Shown: positions 17,223 to 26,545 of the stretch, one piece after another
How positions within the stretch are numbered: position 1 is the first letter of the stretch
Layout: each line of letters starts with the position of its first letter
DNA from: Skermania piniformis
Lineage (GTDB): Bacteria > Actinomycetota > Actinomycetes > Mycobacteriales > Mycobacteriaceae
Reading direction: 5' to 3'
Assembly (NCBI RefSeq): GCF_019285775.1
Contig: NZ_CP079105.1
Span: forward strand, 558,001 to 622,000
Length of the DNA stretch: 64,000 nucleotides
Notes under the pieces: model-generated
Told to the model about the DNA's origin: nothing
What the model saw: only the letters and a program-made list of their open reading frames with translations
The model's database searches: none
Translations under genes and position numbers: made by a program

Positions 17223-18148
17223 CCGCCGTCGCTCCTGCCGCCTCGTCCGCGCCGCCGGAGCTCAGCGACCGCGTGAAAGCGGAGAACCGGCTGGGTCGCA
17301 ATCTGGTCTTGCCGGCGATCGTGGTCATGCTGGTCGTCACTGCATTTCCGATGCTGCGAGCGTTGTACCTGTCGCTGTTCGACTACTCGCTGACCTCGCC
17401 GGCCGATCGGCATTTCGTCGGGCTGAGCAACTACGGCACCGCGTTGACCGACCCGCTGTTCTGGCGGGACACCGTGGTCACGGTGATCTACATGGTGGTC
17501 ACCGTGGCAATCGAGCTGGTGATCGGTTTCGCCTTCGCGATGGTGATGCACCGAGTGATCTTCGCGCGCGGGGTAATTCGGACTGCCATCCTCATCCCGT
17601 ACGGGATCATCACGGTGGTATCGGGTTTCGCCTGGCAGTTCGCGTTCAGCCAGAACAACGGCTTCGTGAATCTGTGGCTGCCGTTCGTCGACGACACGTT
17701 CAACTGGTTCGGCGAGACCGTGCCGGCGATGGTCGCGATCATGGTCTCCGAGATCTGGAAGACCACACCGTTCATGTCGCTGCTACTGCTGGCCGGTCTG
17801 GCGCAGGTATCCGAGGACATGGTGGAGGCGGCGAAGGTCGACGGGGCGACGTGGTGGCAGCGGTTGACCAAGGTGATCCTGCCGAACATGCGCGCAGCGA
17901 TCATGGTGGCGATCCTGTTCCGCGCGTTGGACGCCTACCGAATCTTCGACAACATTTTCGTGATGACCAACGGCGCAGTGAACACCGAGTCCATCTCGTT
18001 TCTCACCTACCGGCAGACGATCGAGCAGTTCCAGCTGGGCATCGGTTCGGCATTGTCGGTGTTGCTGTTCTTGTCGGTCTTGCTGGTCGCCTGGTTGATC
18101 GTGAAGCTGTTCCGGGTGGATCTGGCCGCGGCTCGGCAGGAGGGATAG
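17219..18148 (+). CDS. sugA: ABC importer permease (SugA-like)
   Basis: A 309-residue inner-membrane permease with about six transmembrane helices. The EAA loop EAAKVDGATWWQRLTKVILP (near residues 205-225) docks the ATPase. Stretches such as EIWKTTPFMSLLLLAGLA and ILIPYGIITVV closely resemble mycobacterial SugA. The GTG start overlaps the LpqY stop by 4 bases (GTGA) behind AAGGAAAG, indicating coupled translation. Together with SugB it forms the translocation pore for the disaccharide substrate. Confidence 0.86.
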   Translation: MTAVAPAASSAPPELSDRVKAENRLGRNLVLPAIVVMLVVTAFPMLRALYLSLFDYSLTSPADRHFVGLSNYGTALTDPLFWRDTVVTVIYMVVTVAIELVIGFAFAMVMHRVIFARGVIRTAILIPYGIITVVSGFAWQFAFSQNNGFVNLWLPFVDDTFNWFGETVPAMVAIMVSEIWKTTPFMSLLLLAGLAQVSEDMVEAAKVDGATWWQRLTKVILPNMRAAIMVAILFRALDAYRIFDNIFVMTNGAVNTESISFLTYRQTIEQFQLGIGSALSVLLFLSVLLVAWLIVKLFRVDLAAARQEG

Positions 18149-18151
18149 CAG

Positions 18152-19006
18152 ATGTCCGCTCAGTCCAAACGCCTGCTCGGTCGAATCGGGACCGTCGTCG
18201 GTGTCCTGATCGTGCTGGTCTGGTGCCTGTTGCCGGTGGTCTGGATCGTCTCGCTGTCGTTCAAGTCGCAGGAATCGGTCACCAACGGCAGTCCGGGATT
18301 TCTGCCGGAGCCCGGTGGCAACGCAGGCTGGCAGAACTACATCGACGTCTGGAACAACGAACAGTTTCGGCGCGCCATCTTCAACTCGATCGGGATCAGC
18401 CTGATCGCGACCGTGCTGTCGGTGATCCTGGCGACGTTTGCGGCCTATGCGATCGCTCGACTGGAATTCCGGGGTAAGAAGCTGGTGCTGTCGATCGCAC
18501 TGGCGATCGCCATGTTCCCGGTGGTGTCGCTGATCGGGCCCTTGTTCGACATGTGGCGGGCCATCCATCTGTACGACACCTGGCCCGGTCTGATCATCCC
18601 GTACATGTCGTTCACCCTGCCGCTGGCGATCTGGACGCTGTCGGCCTTCTTCCGCGAGATCCCGTGGGAGATGGAGCAGGCCGCGCAGGTGGACGGTGCC
18701 ACGTCGTGGCAGGCGTTTCGCAAGGTGATCGTGCCGTTGGCGGCGCCGGGCGTGTTCACCGCGGCGATCCTGACGTTCTTCTTCGCGTGGAACGATTTCG
18801 CGTTCGGGATCTCGCTCACCTCCACCGAGCGCGCCCGACCCATCCCGGCGTCGTTGTCGTTCTTCGTCGGTGCCGACCCGTTCAACCGACCGGCGTCGTT
18901 GTTGGCCGCCGGCGCCGTCATCTCGACGATTCCGATCGTCATCATCGTCCTGCTGTTCCAACGCAAGATCGTCGCCGGCCTGACCTCCGGCGCAGTGAAG
19001 GGGTGA
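18152..19006 (+). CDS. sugB: ABC importer permease (SugB-like)
   Basis: A 284-residue membrane protein of the MalG type with six predicted helices. The EAA motif region is EQAAQVDGATSWQAFRKVIVP (about residues 173-193). It begins 3 bases after the SugA-like stop and ends 6 bases before the ATPase start. The paired permease organisation and sequence features such as NDFAFGISLTSTERARPIP fit SugB. It is the second half of the transmembrane channel of the trehalose-type importer. Confidence 0.86.
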   Translation: MSAQSKRLLGRIGTVVGVLIVLVWCLLPVVWIVSLSFKSQESVTNGSPGFLPEPGGNAGWQNYIDVWNNEQFRRAIFNSIGISLIATVLSVILATFAAYAIARLEFRGKKLVLSIALAIAMFPVVSLIGPLFDMWRAIHLYDTWPGLIIPYMSFTLPLAIWTLSAFFREIPWEMEQAAQVDGATSWQAFRKVIVPLAAPGVFTAAILTFFFAWNDFAFGISLTSTERARPIPASLSFFVGADPFNRPASLLAAGAVISTIPIVIIVLLFQRKIVAGLTSGAVKG

Positions 19007-19012
19007 TCGCCG

Positions 19013-20233
19013 GTGGCCGCCATCTCGATGCGCAACATCGTCAAGAAGTACGGTGACGGCTTCCCTGCGGTGAACGACGTCAGCATCGATGTCGCCGACG
19101 GGGAGTTCATGATCCTGGTCGGCCCGTCCGGCTGTGGGAAGTCCACTCTGCTGCGGATGATCGTCGGGCTGGAGGACATCACGTCCGGTGACATGATCAT
19201 CGGCGATCGTCGGGTGAACGACCTCGCTCCGCGAGATCGCAACTTGGCCATGGTGTTCCAGAACTATGCGCTCTATCCGCACCTCACCGTGTACGAGAAC
19301 ATCGCGTTCCCGCTACGTCTGGCCGGGGTGGACAACGCGACCGTCGATCAGAAGGTCCGAGCGGCGTCGAAGACGCTGGAGCTGGACGAACATCTCCAGC
19401 GCAAGCCGGGCAACCTGTCCGGCGGGCAGCGGCAGCGCGTTGCGATGGGGCGCGCGATCGTGCGGGACGCCGACGTCTTCTTGTTCGACGAGCCGTTGTC
19501 GAATCTGGACGCCAAGTTGCGTGGCCAGATGCGGACCGAGATCGCCCGGTTGCAGAAGCGATTGGGCATCACCACCGTGTATGTGACGCACGATCAGACC
19601 GAGGCGATGACCCTGGGGCATCGGGTCGCCGTCCTCAAACGGGGTGTGTTGCAACAGTTGGCCACCCCACGTGAACTGTACGAGCAGCCGGGCAATCTCT
19701 TCGTCGCCGGTTTCATCGGGTCGCCGCCGATGAACTTCTTGCCGGCGACGGTCGACGGCGATCAGGTGCAGCTGCCGTTCGGCACGGTGAAGATCCCGTC
19801 GGAACGAGCTCGGCTGTTGGCCGATTCCGGCCACCGGGAGGGAGTGCTGATCGCCGGTATCCGGCCGGAGTACTTCGAGGACGCGTCGTTGGTCGAGCCG
19901 GCCAAGTACGGCAGCGGCTCCACCTTCGATGCCAAGGTGGACGTGGTGGAGTGGCTCGGCAACGAGACCTATGCCTATATTCCGTTCGAGGCTCCGCCGG
20001 AGGTGACCGAACAGCTGGAACAGCTGGAACGCGACCTGGACGGCGACTCGATGCGCACCCAGTTGGTGATCAACCTGGATGGGGCGAGCAAGGTCGAGGA
20101 AGGCGATCAGGCGAAGATCTGGGTGGATTCGCGCAAGATCCACCTGTTCGACCCGGCGACCGGTCGTAACCTCACGCTCGACGCGGCCCACGCCGGTCGG
20201 GTGCCGTCGCTGACGGATGCTCCGTCTGCCTGA
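19013..20233 (+). CDS. sugC: ABC importer ATPase (SugC/MsmK/UgpC-like)
   Basis: A 406-residue ATPase with Walker A GPSGCGKST (37-45), Q-loop FQNYALYPHL, signature LSGGQRQR (about 133), Walker B VFLFDEP (about 156) and switch histidine VTHDQTEA. A C-terminal regulatory OB-like domain (about 240-400) is typical of MalK/SugC ATPases. The start is a GTG 6 bases after the SugB-like stop. It completes the four-gene importer. The cas genes begin 123 bases downstream, with no clear terminator between. Confidence 0.9.
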   Translation: MAAISMRNIVKKYGDGFPAVNDVSIDVADGEFMILVGPSGCGKSTLLRMIVGLEDITSGDMIIGDRRVNDLAPRDRNLAMVFQNYALYPHLTVYENIAFPLRLAGVDNATVDQKVRAASKTLELDEHLQRKPGNLSGGQRQRVAMGRAIVRDADVFLFDEPLSNLDAKLRGQMRTEIARLQKRLGITTVYVTHDQTEAMTLGHRVAVLKRGVLQQLATPRELYEQPGNLFVAGFIGSPPMNFLPATVDGDQVQLPFGTVKIPSERARLLADSGHREGVLIAGIRPEYFEDASLVEPAKYGSGSTFDAKVDVVEWLGNETYAYIPFEAPPEVTEQLEQLERDLDGDSMRTQLVINLDGASKVEEGDQAKIWVDSRKIHLFDPATGRNLTLDAAHAGRVPSLTDAPSA

Positions 20234-20356
20234 TCACCGGGGATCTGCCTGACCATCGGCTTTGTTCCGACCACCACTGTGTCGGTGCCTCGTGAGACCG
20301 TTCCGGGGAACCCGAAAGGGTGACCGGTAGTCGGGGCAGACGGGTCGAGGTGGGCG

Positions 20357-22024
20357 ATGACGAGTGCGATTCCGGAGTTGATTCCGGCGCGAATGCTCAA
20401 CGAGTACGTGTACTGCCCGCGGTTGTTCTACCTCGAGTGGGTCGACGGTCGTTGGGCCGACAGCCACGACACCGAGGACGGCAAGTTCGTCCATCGGGTG
20501 GTCGATCGCCGCAGTGGTGACCTTCCAGCGCCGGATCACCCGCCGCTGGATCAGTCGCCGCCGGCCCGGGCCACATCACTGCGTCTCGAGTCGCCCCGGC
20601 TCGGCCTGGTCGCGGTGCTCGACCGAGTCGAAGACGGCGGTGACGGCACCGTCGTCCCGGTCGACGTGAAGAAGGGACGTCCGTCGGCGGCGGGCAATCC
20701 GTGGTCCGCCGACGTGGTACAGCTCTACGCGCAGGCCGCGTTGCTACACGACTCGGGATATCGGGTCACCCACGGGGTGCTGTACTACGCCGAGACGCAT
20801 CAGCGACTTCGGCTGCCGATCGGTGAGGTCGAGCGGGCTGTCGCCGTGGAGTTCGCAGCCGAGGCGCGGACGGTGGCGGCGCAGGACAAGCCGCCGTTGC
20901 CGCTGGTAGCGAGCAAGAAATGTCCGGGTTGCTCGCTGTTGGGGTTGTGCCTGCCGGACGAGACCAACGCTTTGCTCGCTCGCGCCGAGACGCGGCCGCG
21001 CACCATCGTCCCGCGCGACCCGGACCATCGTCCGGTCTACGTGACGACGCCGGGTGCGACCGTCGGGATTCGTGGCGGGCGGCTGCGAGTGGTCCAGCTG
21101 GGTAGCCGGCCGTCCGAGTGCCGGCTGATCGACGTGGCGCAATTATGCGTGTACGGAAACGTCCAGATCAGCACGCAGGTGCTGGCACAACTCTGGGCGC
21201 GGGGCGTGCCGGTGTTGTGGTTCAGCTATCACGGTTGGCTGCGCGGCTGGGCACAAGGGGAGATGTCGAAGTACGTGCAATTGCGGCGGAGCCAGCTGGC
21301 TGCGGAAGGGCCGCCCGCGTTGGCGATCGCTCGCCGGATGATAGCCGGCAAGATTCGGAACAGCAGGACCATCTTGCGCCGCAACAGTAAGAACGGCGCT
21401 GTGCCGAAGCTCGAGGCTTTGCAGGAATTGGCACGCAAAGCCGAGCAGGCGGCGTCGGCGGCCGAGTTGTTGGGAATAGAAGGCGCCGCCGCCCGGCTGT
21501 ACTTCGAGAATTTTCCGGCGTTGATCGCCGAGTCGGGGCGGGCATTTGCAGACGAGTTCCAAGAGAACGGCCGCAAACGCCGGCCGGCGCCCGACCCGAT
21601 CAATGCGTTGCTCGGGTACGTGTACGCCCTGCTGGTCAAAGATCTGGTCGCGGTCTGCCTCGGCGTCGGTCTCGATCCGTACATCGGGGTCTACCACCGG
21701 CCGCGATACGGGCGGCCCGCCTTGGCGTTGGATCTCATGGAGGAGTTCCGGCCACTACTGGCCGACTCGACGGTGATCGGCATGATCAACAACGGCGAGG
21801 TGACCGTCGGCGACTTCGAGCGGCGCAGCGGCGGATGCTGGCTCACCCTGCAGGGGCGCCGGAAGGTGATCGCAGCCTACGAGCGGCGGATCGACACCCG
21901 GGTCACACATCCGGTCTTCAAGTACCGCATCTCGTATCGGCGGGTTCTCGACGTCCAGGCACGAATCGCCGCAGGCGTCATGACGGGCGAGCTGACGCAG
22001 TACGTTCCGATGGAAACGAGGTAG
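20357..22024 (+). CDS. cas4-cas1: Cas4-Cas1 fusion, CRISPR spacer-acquisition nuclease/integrase
   Basis: A 555-residue fusion. The Cas4 half (1-205) has the four iron-sulfur cysteines C20, C189, C192 and C198 (YCPRLFY and KKCPGCSLLGLC). Its RecB-type residues are D89, D103 and K105 (VDVKKG) with the following QLYAQ. The Cas1 half (225-555) keeps the metal-binding E375 (GIEGAAARLYF), H447 (VYHRPRYG) and D459/E462 (LDLMEEFRP). Both activities therefore look intact: Cas4 trims and selects prespacers by PAM, and Cas1 with Cas2 integrates them. Cas4-1 fusions are characteristic of type I-G (formerly I-U) and some type V-B loci. No cas3, cas5, cas7, cas8/csx17, cas12 or cas10 gene is present in the window. 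cas2 follows after 4 bases. Confidence 0.95.
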   Translation: MTSAIPELIPARMLNEYVYCPRLFYLEWVDGRWADSHDTEDGKFVHRVVDRRSGDLPAPDHPPLDQSPPARATSLRLESPRLGLVAVLDRVEDGGDGTVVPVDVKKGRPSAAGNPWSADVVQLYAQAALLHDSGYRVTHGVLYYAETHQRLRLPIGEVERAVAVEFAAEARTVAAQDKPPLPLVASKKCPGCSLLGLCLPDETNALLARAETRPRTIVPRDPDHRPVYVTTPGATVGIRGGRLRVVQLGSRPSECRLIDVAQLCVYGNVQISTQVLAQLWARGVPVLWFSYHGWLRGWAQGEMSKYVQLRRSQLAAEGPPALAIARRMIAGKIRNSRTILRRNSKNGAVPKLEALQELARKAEQAASAAELLGIEGAAARLYFENFPALIAESGRAFADEFQENGRKRRPAPDPINALLGYVYALLVKDLVAVCLGVGLDPYIGVYHRPRYGRPALALDLMEEFRPLLADSTVIGMINNGEVTVGDFERRSGGCWLTLQGRRKVIAAYERRIDTRVTHPVFKYRISYRRVLDVQARIAAGVMTGELTQYVPMETR

Positions 22025-22028
22025 CAGA

Positions 22029-22316
22029 ATGGCCAGACGCAGGCATCTCATCGCCTACGACATCAGCGATCCGACTCGTCTTCGGCGAGTCTGCAAGGTG
22101 ATGGAGGCGTACGGCGAGCGGCTGCAGTACTCGGTGTTCTTGTGCGACCTTTCGCCGCTGGAGCGCTCGCAATGGCGAACCGACATCCACGACCAGATGA
22201 ATTACGGTGAAGACTCGGTCGTGATTATCGATATGGGGCCGCTGCACAGCTGCGCCGAAGTGACCACCCTCGGAGTGCCGAGACGATTGCCGGCTCCCGG
22301 ATCGCTGGTCCTGTAG
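22029..22316 (+). CDS. cas2: Cas2
   Basis: A 95-residue ferredoxin-fold protein with the N-terminal strand RHLIAYDISD (conserved D11) and the central QYSVFLCDLS strand of Cas2. It forms the dimeric core of the Cas1-Cas2 integrase. It starts 4 bases after the Cas4-1 stop with no independent promoter visible. It ends 171 bases before the first CRISPR repeat, so it is the leader-proximal gene. No truncation or fusion is seen. Confidence 0.93.
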   Translation: MARRRHLIAYDISDPTRLRRVCKVMEAYGERLQYSVFLCDLSPLERSQWRTDIHDQMNYGEDSVVIIDMGPLHSCAEVTTLGVPRRLPAPGSLVL

Positions 22317-22487
22317 GTTCGACCAGTGGGTGCCCCAGCCTTCACCATGGGAGCGCTCGCATGCAGGTCACGTTGGTCATTGACACCTCGATAGTGGATA
22401 GTTTGCGTTATCGACGATATATCGACAACAGACCTCTCGCGAGTCGCTCCTATCTGCGCTGTTCACATGCGGTATATTTCAAGAGCC
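22317..22487 (+). promoter_or_regulatory. CRISPR leader
   Basis: This 171-base segment between cas2 and repeat 1 is visibly richer in A/T than its surroundings, as leaders are. It includes TTGACA at 22380-22385 (a possible -35), the palindrome CGATATATCG and TATATT about 10 bases before the first repeat. It holds no credible gene. Its position next to cas2, opposite the degenerate terminal repeat, marks it as the acquisition and transcription start end. The promoter assignment is inference. Confidence 0.65.
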
Positions 22488-24662
22488 CTGATCTCCGTCT
22501 ATATGGCGGAGCAACATTGAAGCCGGGGCGGCCGGGTCGGCGTGCGTCGCGACCATCGAACTGATCTCCGTCTATATGGCGGAGCAACATTGAAGCCGCA
22601 ACTGCCCGGCGACCGCCCGTGCGGTCCGCCTCGACTGATCTCCGTCTATATGGCGGAGCAACATTGAAGCCTGGCACGTCTGCGCACCGCGCTTGCTCTG
22701 CCCGCCGCTGATCTCCGTCTATATGGCGGAGCAACATTGAAGCTAGGTGATCGCGACGCCGCGGCGGATCGCGGTGCCACTGATCTCCGTCTATATGGCG
22801 GAGCAACATTGAAGCGTAGGTGCCGCCGTCGGCGAGCGCACGGGCTCGGTACTCCGCTGATCTCCGTCTATATGGCGGAGCAACATTGAAGCCGGCGGCC
22901 GTCACGACTCGCGCGTTGATGTCGGTCAACCTGATCTCCGTCTATATGGCGGAGCAACATTGAAGCCCCACGACGGCGCGGTCGAGCTCTCGGACAGTCG
23001 TGCACTGATCTCCGTCTATATGGCGGAGCAACATTGAAGCCGTTGCGGGCGACGAGATACCTTCCCACACGATGTACAGCTGATCTCCGTCTATATGGCG
23101 GAGCAACATTGAAGCTGGGGCGGTCTGGGGGCGTTTTGGGGTGGGTAGCTGATCTCCGTCTATATGGCGGAGCAACATTGAAGCATCTGGCCCGGTGTCA
23201 CCGACATCGGCGGATATCGGCAACTGATCTCCGTCTATATGGCGGAGCAACATTGAAGCCCTTCTTGGTGGCGCACCACAGCGCCAGATCGAGCAGCGGC
23301 TGATCTCCGTCTATATGGCGGAGCAACATTGAAGCGTTCGACGAGGGCGGCGTAGCCAGCGGGGTAGGCTGATCTCCGTCTATATGGCGGAGCAACATTG
23401 AAGCCGGAGGTGATCGATGCCGAGTCGAGCAAGGAATTGCTGATCTCCGTCTATATGGCGGAGCAACATTGAAGCGGTAACAAGCTTGCCGACCAGTTGT
23501 TCGCGTTCGTTCGCGCTGATCTCCGTCTATATGGCGGAGCAACATTGAAGCTAGTAGGTGCGGATCGGGACCACGTCCCGCTTGCACGGCTGATCTCCGT
23601 CTATATGGCGGAGCAACATTGAAGCAAAATCGATGACTATTTTTCGGAGCGCTACGAGAGCAGCTGATCTCCGTCTATATGGCGGAGCAACATTGAAGCA
23701 CAACCGCGGTCGCCGGTAATCTAACGGTGCTGACCAACTGATCTCCGTCTATATGGCGGAGCAACATTGAAGCCCTCGGGGCCACAACCACCGCCTCCTT
23801 TACTTATGGGGCTGATCTCCGTCTATATGGCGGAGCAACATTGAAGCTCAGCCAGGCTGATACCGGCGTCAATGTGTCTCCTGCCTGATCTCCGTCTATA
23901 TGGCGGAGCAACATTGAAGCCTGGCGGCGTCCCTGGTGGCGTTGTTCCCGGCGGTACTGATCTCCGTCTATATGGCGGAGCAACATTGAAGCCGGAAGGT
24001 CGGCCTGTCCGGGCGGGACGCCATGGGCCTGATCTGATCTCCGTCTATATGGCGGAGCAACATTGAAGCGAACGCTTGCCGGGCGGTATTTGCCACGGAG
24101 ACAACTGATCTCCGTCTATATGGCGGAGCAACATTGAAGCCCGCACCCGCCGCTACATAGGCCTCGATGTCTTCGCGGCTGATCTCCGTCTATATGGCGG
24201 AGCAACATTGAAGCCCAAAGTGTGGATTTCGCCGGCCGGGTCGGTGATGATCGCTGATCTCCGTCTATATGGCGGAGCAACATTGAAGCTCCCTCAGCGG
24301 TGTTCGCGACGAGCTTGAACTCTTTCGACTGATCTCCGTCTATATGGCGGAGCAACATTGAAGCCCCGGGTCGGGGGATTCGGCGACGAGCTGGGCAGAC
24401 TGATCTCCGTCTATATGGCGGAGCAACATTGAAGCGGCGGCGGACGGTGAGGCGTGATCCACGGGCGCCGCAGCCTGCTGATCTCCGTCTATATGGCGGA
24501 GCAACATTGAAGCGAGCGTTACGACGCGGCGCTGGCCGGGACGGCCCGCCTCCTGATCTCCGTCTATATGGCGGAGCAACATTGAAGCGCTGCCGACCAC
24601 CGTGCGCAGGATCTCCCCGGACATGGCTGATCTCCGTCTATATGGCGGAGCAACATTGAAGC

Positions 24663-24698
24663 TTTGCCGGAGTTCGATTCTCCGGGGTAGCACAGGGC
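24663..24698 (+). other. Spacer 30: tRNA T-arm/3'-end-like sequence
   Basis: The spacer contains CCGGAG-TTCGATT-CTCCGG followed by GGTAGCA. This is a TpsiC stem with a canonical TTCGATT loop and the start of a 3' acceptor strand. It looks like the 3' end of a tRNA gene, from either a phage/plasmid tRNA or an attP core copied from a host tRNA. No full tRNA is present. Confidence 0.6.
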
Positions 24699-25322
24699 CT
24701 GATCTCCGTCTATATGGCGGAGCAACATTGAAGCTCGTAGGCGCTCACGGTTGAGAAATCATGGCAGGTCACCTGATCTCCGTCTATATGGCGGAGCAAC
24801 ATTGAAGCAGGTGGAAGTCCGCGAACGCCAACCAGTCTGACAGGGTGCTGATCTCCGTCTATATGGCGGAGCAACATTGAAGCGTTGATCCGCGACGCGA
24901 CGGCGACATAAGGCTCGACCTCCTGATCTCCGTCTATATGGCGGAGCAACATTGAAGCGGGTGCCGGTACAGATATTGCTATCTGCATACCGAGCTGATC
25001 TCCGTCTATATGGCGGAGCAACATTGAAGCGACGTCGTCGATGGGACGGCGTTCGTCGCGCTCGACTCCGCTGATCTCCGTCTATATGGCGGAGCAACAT
25101 TGAAGCCGCGGTAGCCAGATCTTCGGCGGCCCGGGCCACCGCCTGATCTCCGTCTATATGGCGGAGCAACATTGAAGCCGGTCCACCACGCGAGGGCATC
25201 TCGAAGTACTCGGCTGATCTCCGTCTATATGGCGGAGCAACATTGAAGCAGGGAGATCCCGCCGTCGGCGTTGCGGCCGTGGATGTCTGATCTCCGTCTA
25301 TATGGCGGAGCAACATTGAAGC

Positions 25323-25364
25323 GTTGGCGGCGGCCCGGGTCCTTGTTCGGGCCGCCGCCTGCGG
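25323..25364 (+). other. Spacer 39: perfect 12-bp hairpin
   Basis: At 42 bases this is among the longest spacers. GGCGGCGGCCCG (25326-25337) and CGGGCCGCCGCC (25348-25359) are exact reverse complements around a 10-base loop. The transcript would fold on itself within the guide. The protospacer may be a terminator or another palindromic site. Confidence 0.85.
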
Positions 25365-26505
25365 CTGATCTCCGTCTATATGGCGGAGCAACATTGAAGC
25401 GCATATTCGGTGATGCCGGACGATTACACCGCGCACTGATCTCCGTCTATATGGCGGAGCAACATTGAAGCCGGTGACTCCGAATTGCCGGGCGAAGTAC
25501 GCCACAGGTCTGATCTCCGTCTATATGGCGGAGCAACATTGAAGCCGGAGGTGTCCGCATGATCCGCTGCATCTCATCGGATACTGATCTCCGTCTATAT
25601 GGCGGAGCAACATTGAAGCGCCGGCCGGGGGTGGCGACGATCGACCACATACGCAGCGCTGATCTCCGTCTATATGGCGGAGCAACATTGAAGCCCTTGC
25701 CATGCCCCGCCAAGCCGCGCCCGGCCCGGCCCTGATCTCCGTCTATATGGCGGAGCAACATTGAAGCGCACCCACGGGAGAAACTCCCGCTGACTCCTCC
25801 GCGACTGATCTCCGTCTATATGGCGGAGCAACATTGAAGCTTCGAGGGTCCGTTGAGCTATCCATGCCGCCCATTGTTCTGATCTCCGTCTATATGGCGG
25901 AGCAACATTGAAGCGTCGTGTTGCCACCCGGTGGAGGGGCGGAGGTCGGTGACTGATCTCCGTCTATATGGCGGAGCAACATTGAAGCCTTGGTGCAGAA
26001 CTCGGGGTTCTGCGCCCCCAGCTTCACCTGATCTCCGTCTATATGGCGGAGCAACATTGAAGCCGGCTGGTCGCCTCCGACCTCGACCCCATCACCGGCC
26101 TGATCTCCGTCTATATGGCGGAGCAACATTGAAGCGCGATTGGAGCAGTCCGCGGCCCAGCTACTCGCCTGGCGCCTGATCTCCGTCTATATGGCGGAGC
26201 AACATTGAAGCGGGGGGTGGGATCACCTGGCAGTGATGGTGTGGCCGGTCTGATCTCCGTCTATATGGCGGAGCAACATTGAAGCGCCGCGCTGGCCAGC
26301 GCGGTGCCGAAGTACCTCGCCAGCTGATCTCCGTCTATATGGCGGAGCAACATTGAAGCTTGAACCGCGATCCGACGACGGTCCACAGCACGCCGGACCT
26401 GATCTCCGTCTATATGGCGGAGCAACATTGAAGCATCATTTCGCCGGGCACCGCCGCGACGATGGGGAGCTGATCTCCGTCTATATGGCGGAGCAACATT
26501 GAAGC

Positions 26506-26545
26506 TAGGGTGGAGCTGCCGGGAATCGAACCCGGCGGATTCGAG
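26506..26545 (+). other. Spacer 55 (oldest): 3' end of a tmRNA (ssrA) gene, antisense orientation
   Basis: Read on the minus strand, the spacer contains CCGGGTTCGATTCCCGG followed by CAGCTCCACC. From memory this is the T-arm and 3' acceptor end of actinobacterial tmRNA, whose 5' end is GGGGCTG. The spacer is bounded by a perfect repeat and the degenerate terminal repeat. It has normal spacer length (40), so it is not an att site by position. Confidence 0.75.

Noticed and set aside
20234-20356. Possible tracrRNA or effector remnant between sugC and cas4-1
   Set aside because: No stretch complementary to the repeat and no open frame with Cas similarity was seen.
22361-22564. Short open frame of 67 codons across the leader and first repeats
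   Set aside because: It runs into the repeat sequence and has no coding-like composition; it is leader DNA.
26510-26545. Possible tmRNA or tRNA gene, or an att site, at the end of the array
   Set aside because: Only the T-arm and 3' end are present, within normal spacer length between two repeats, so it is read as a spacer.
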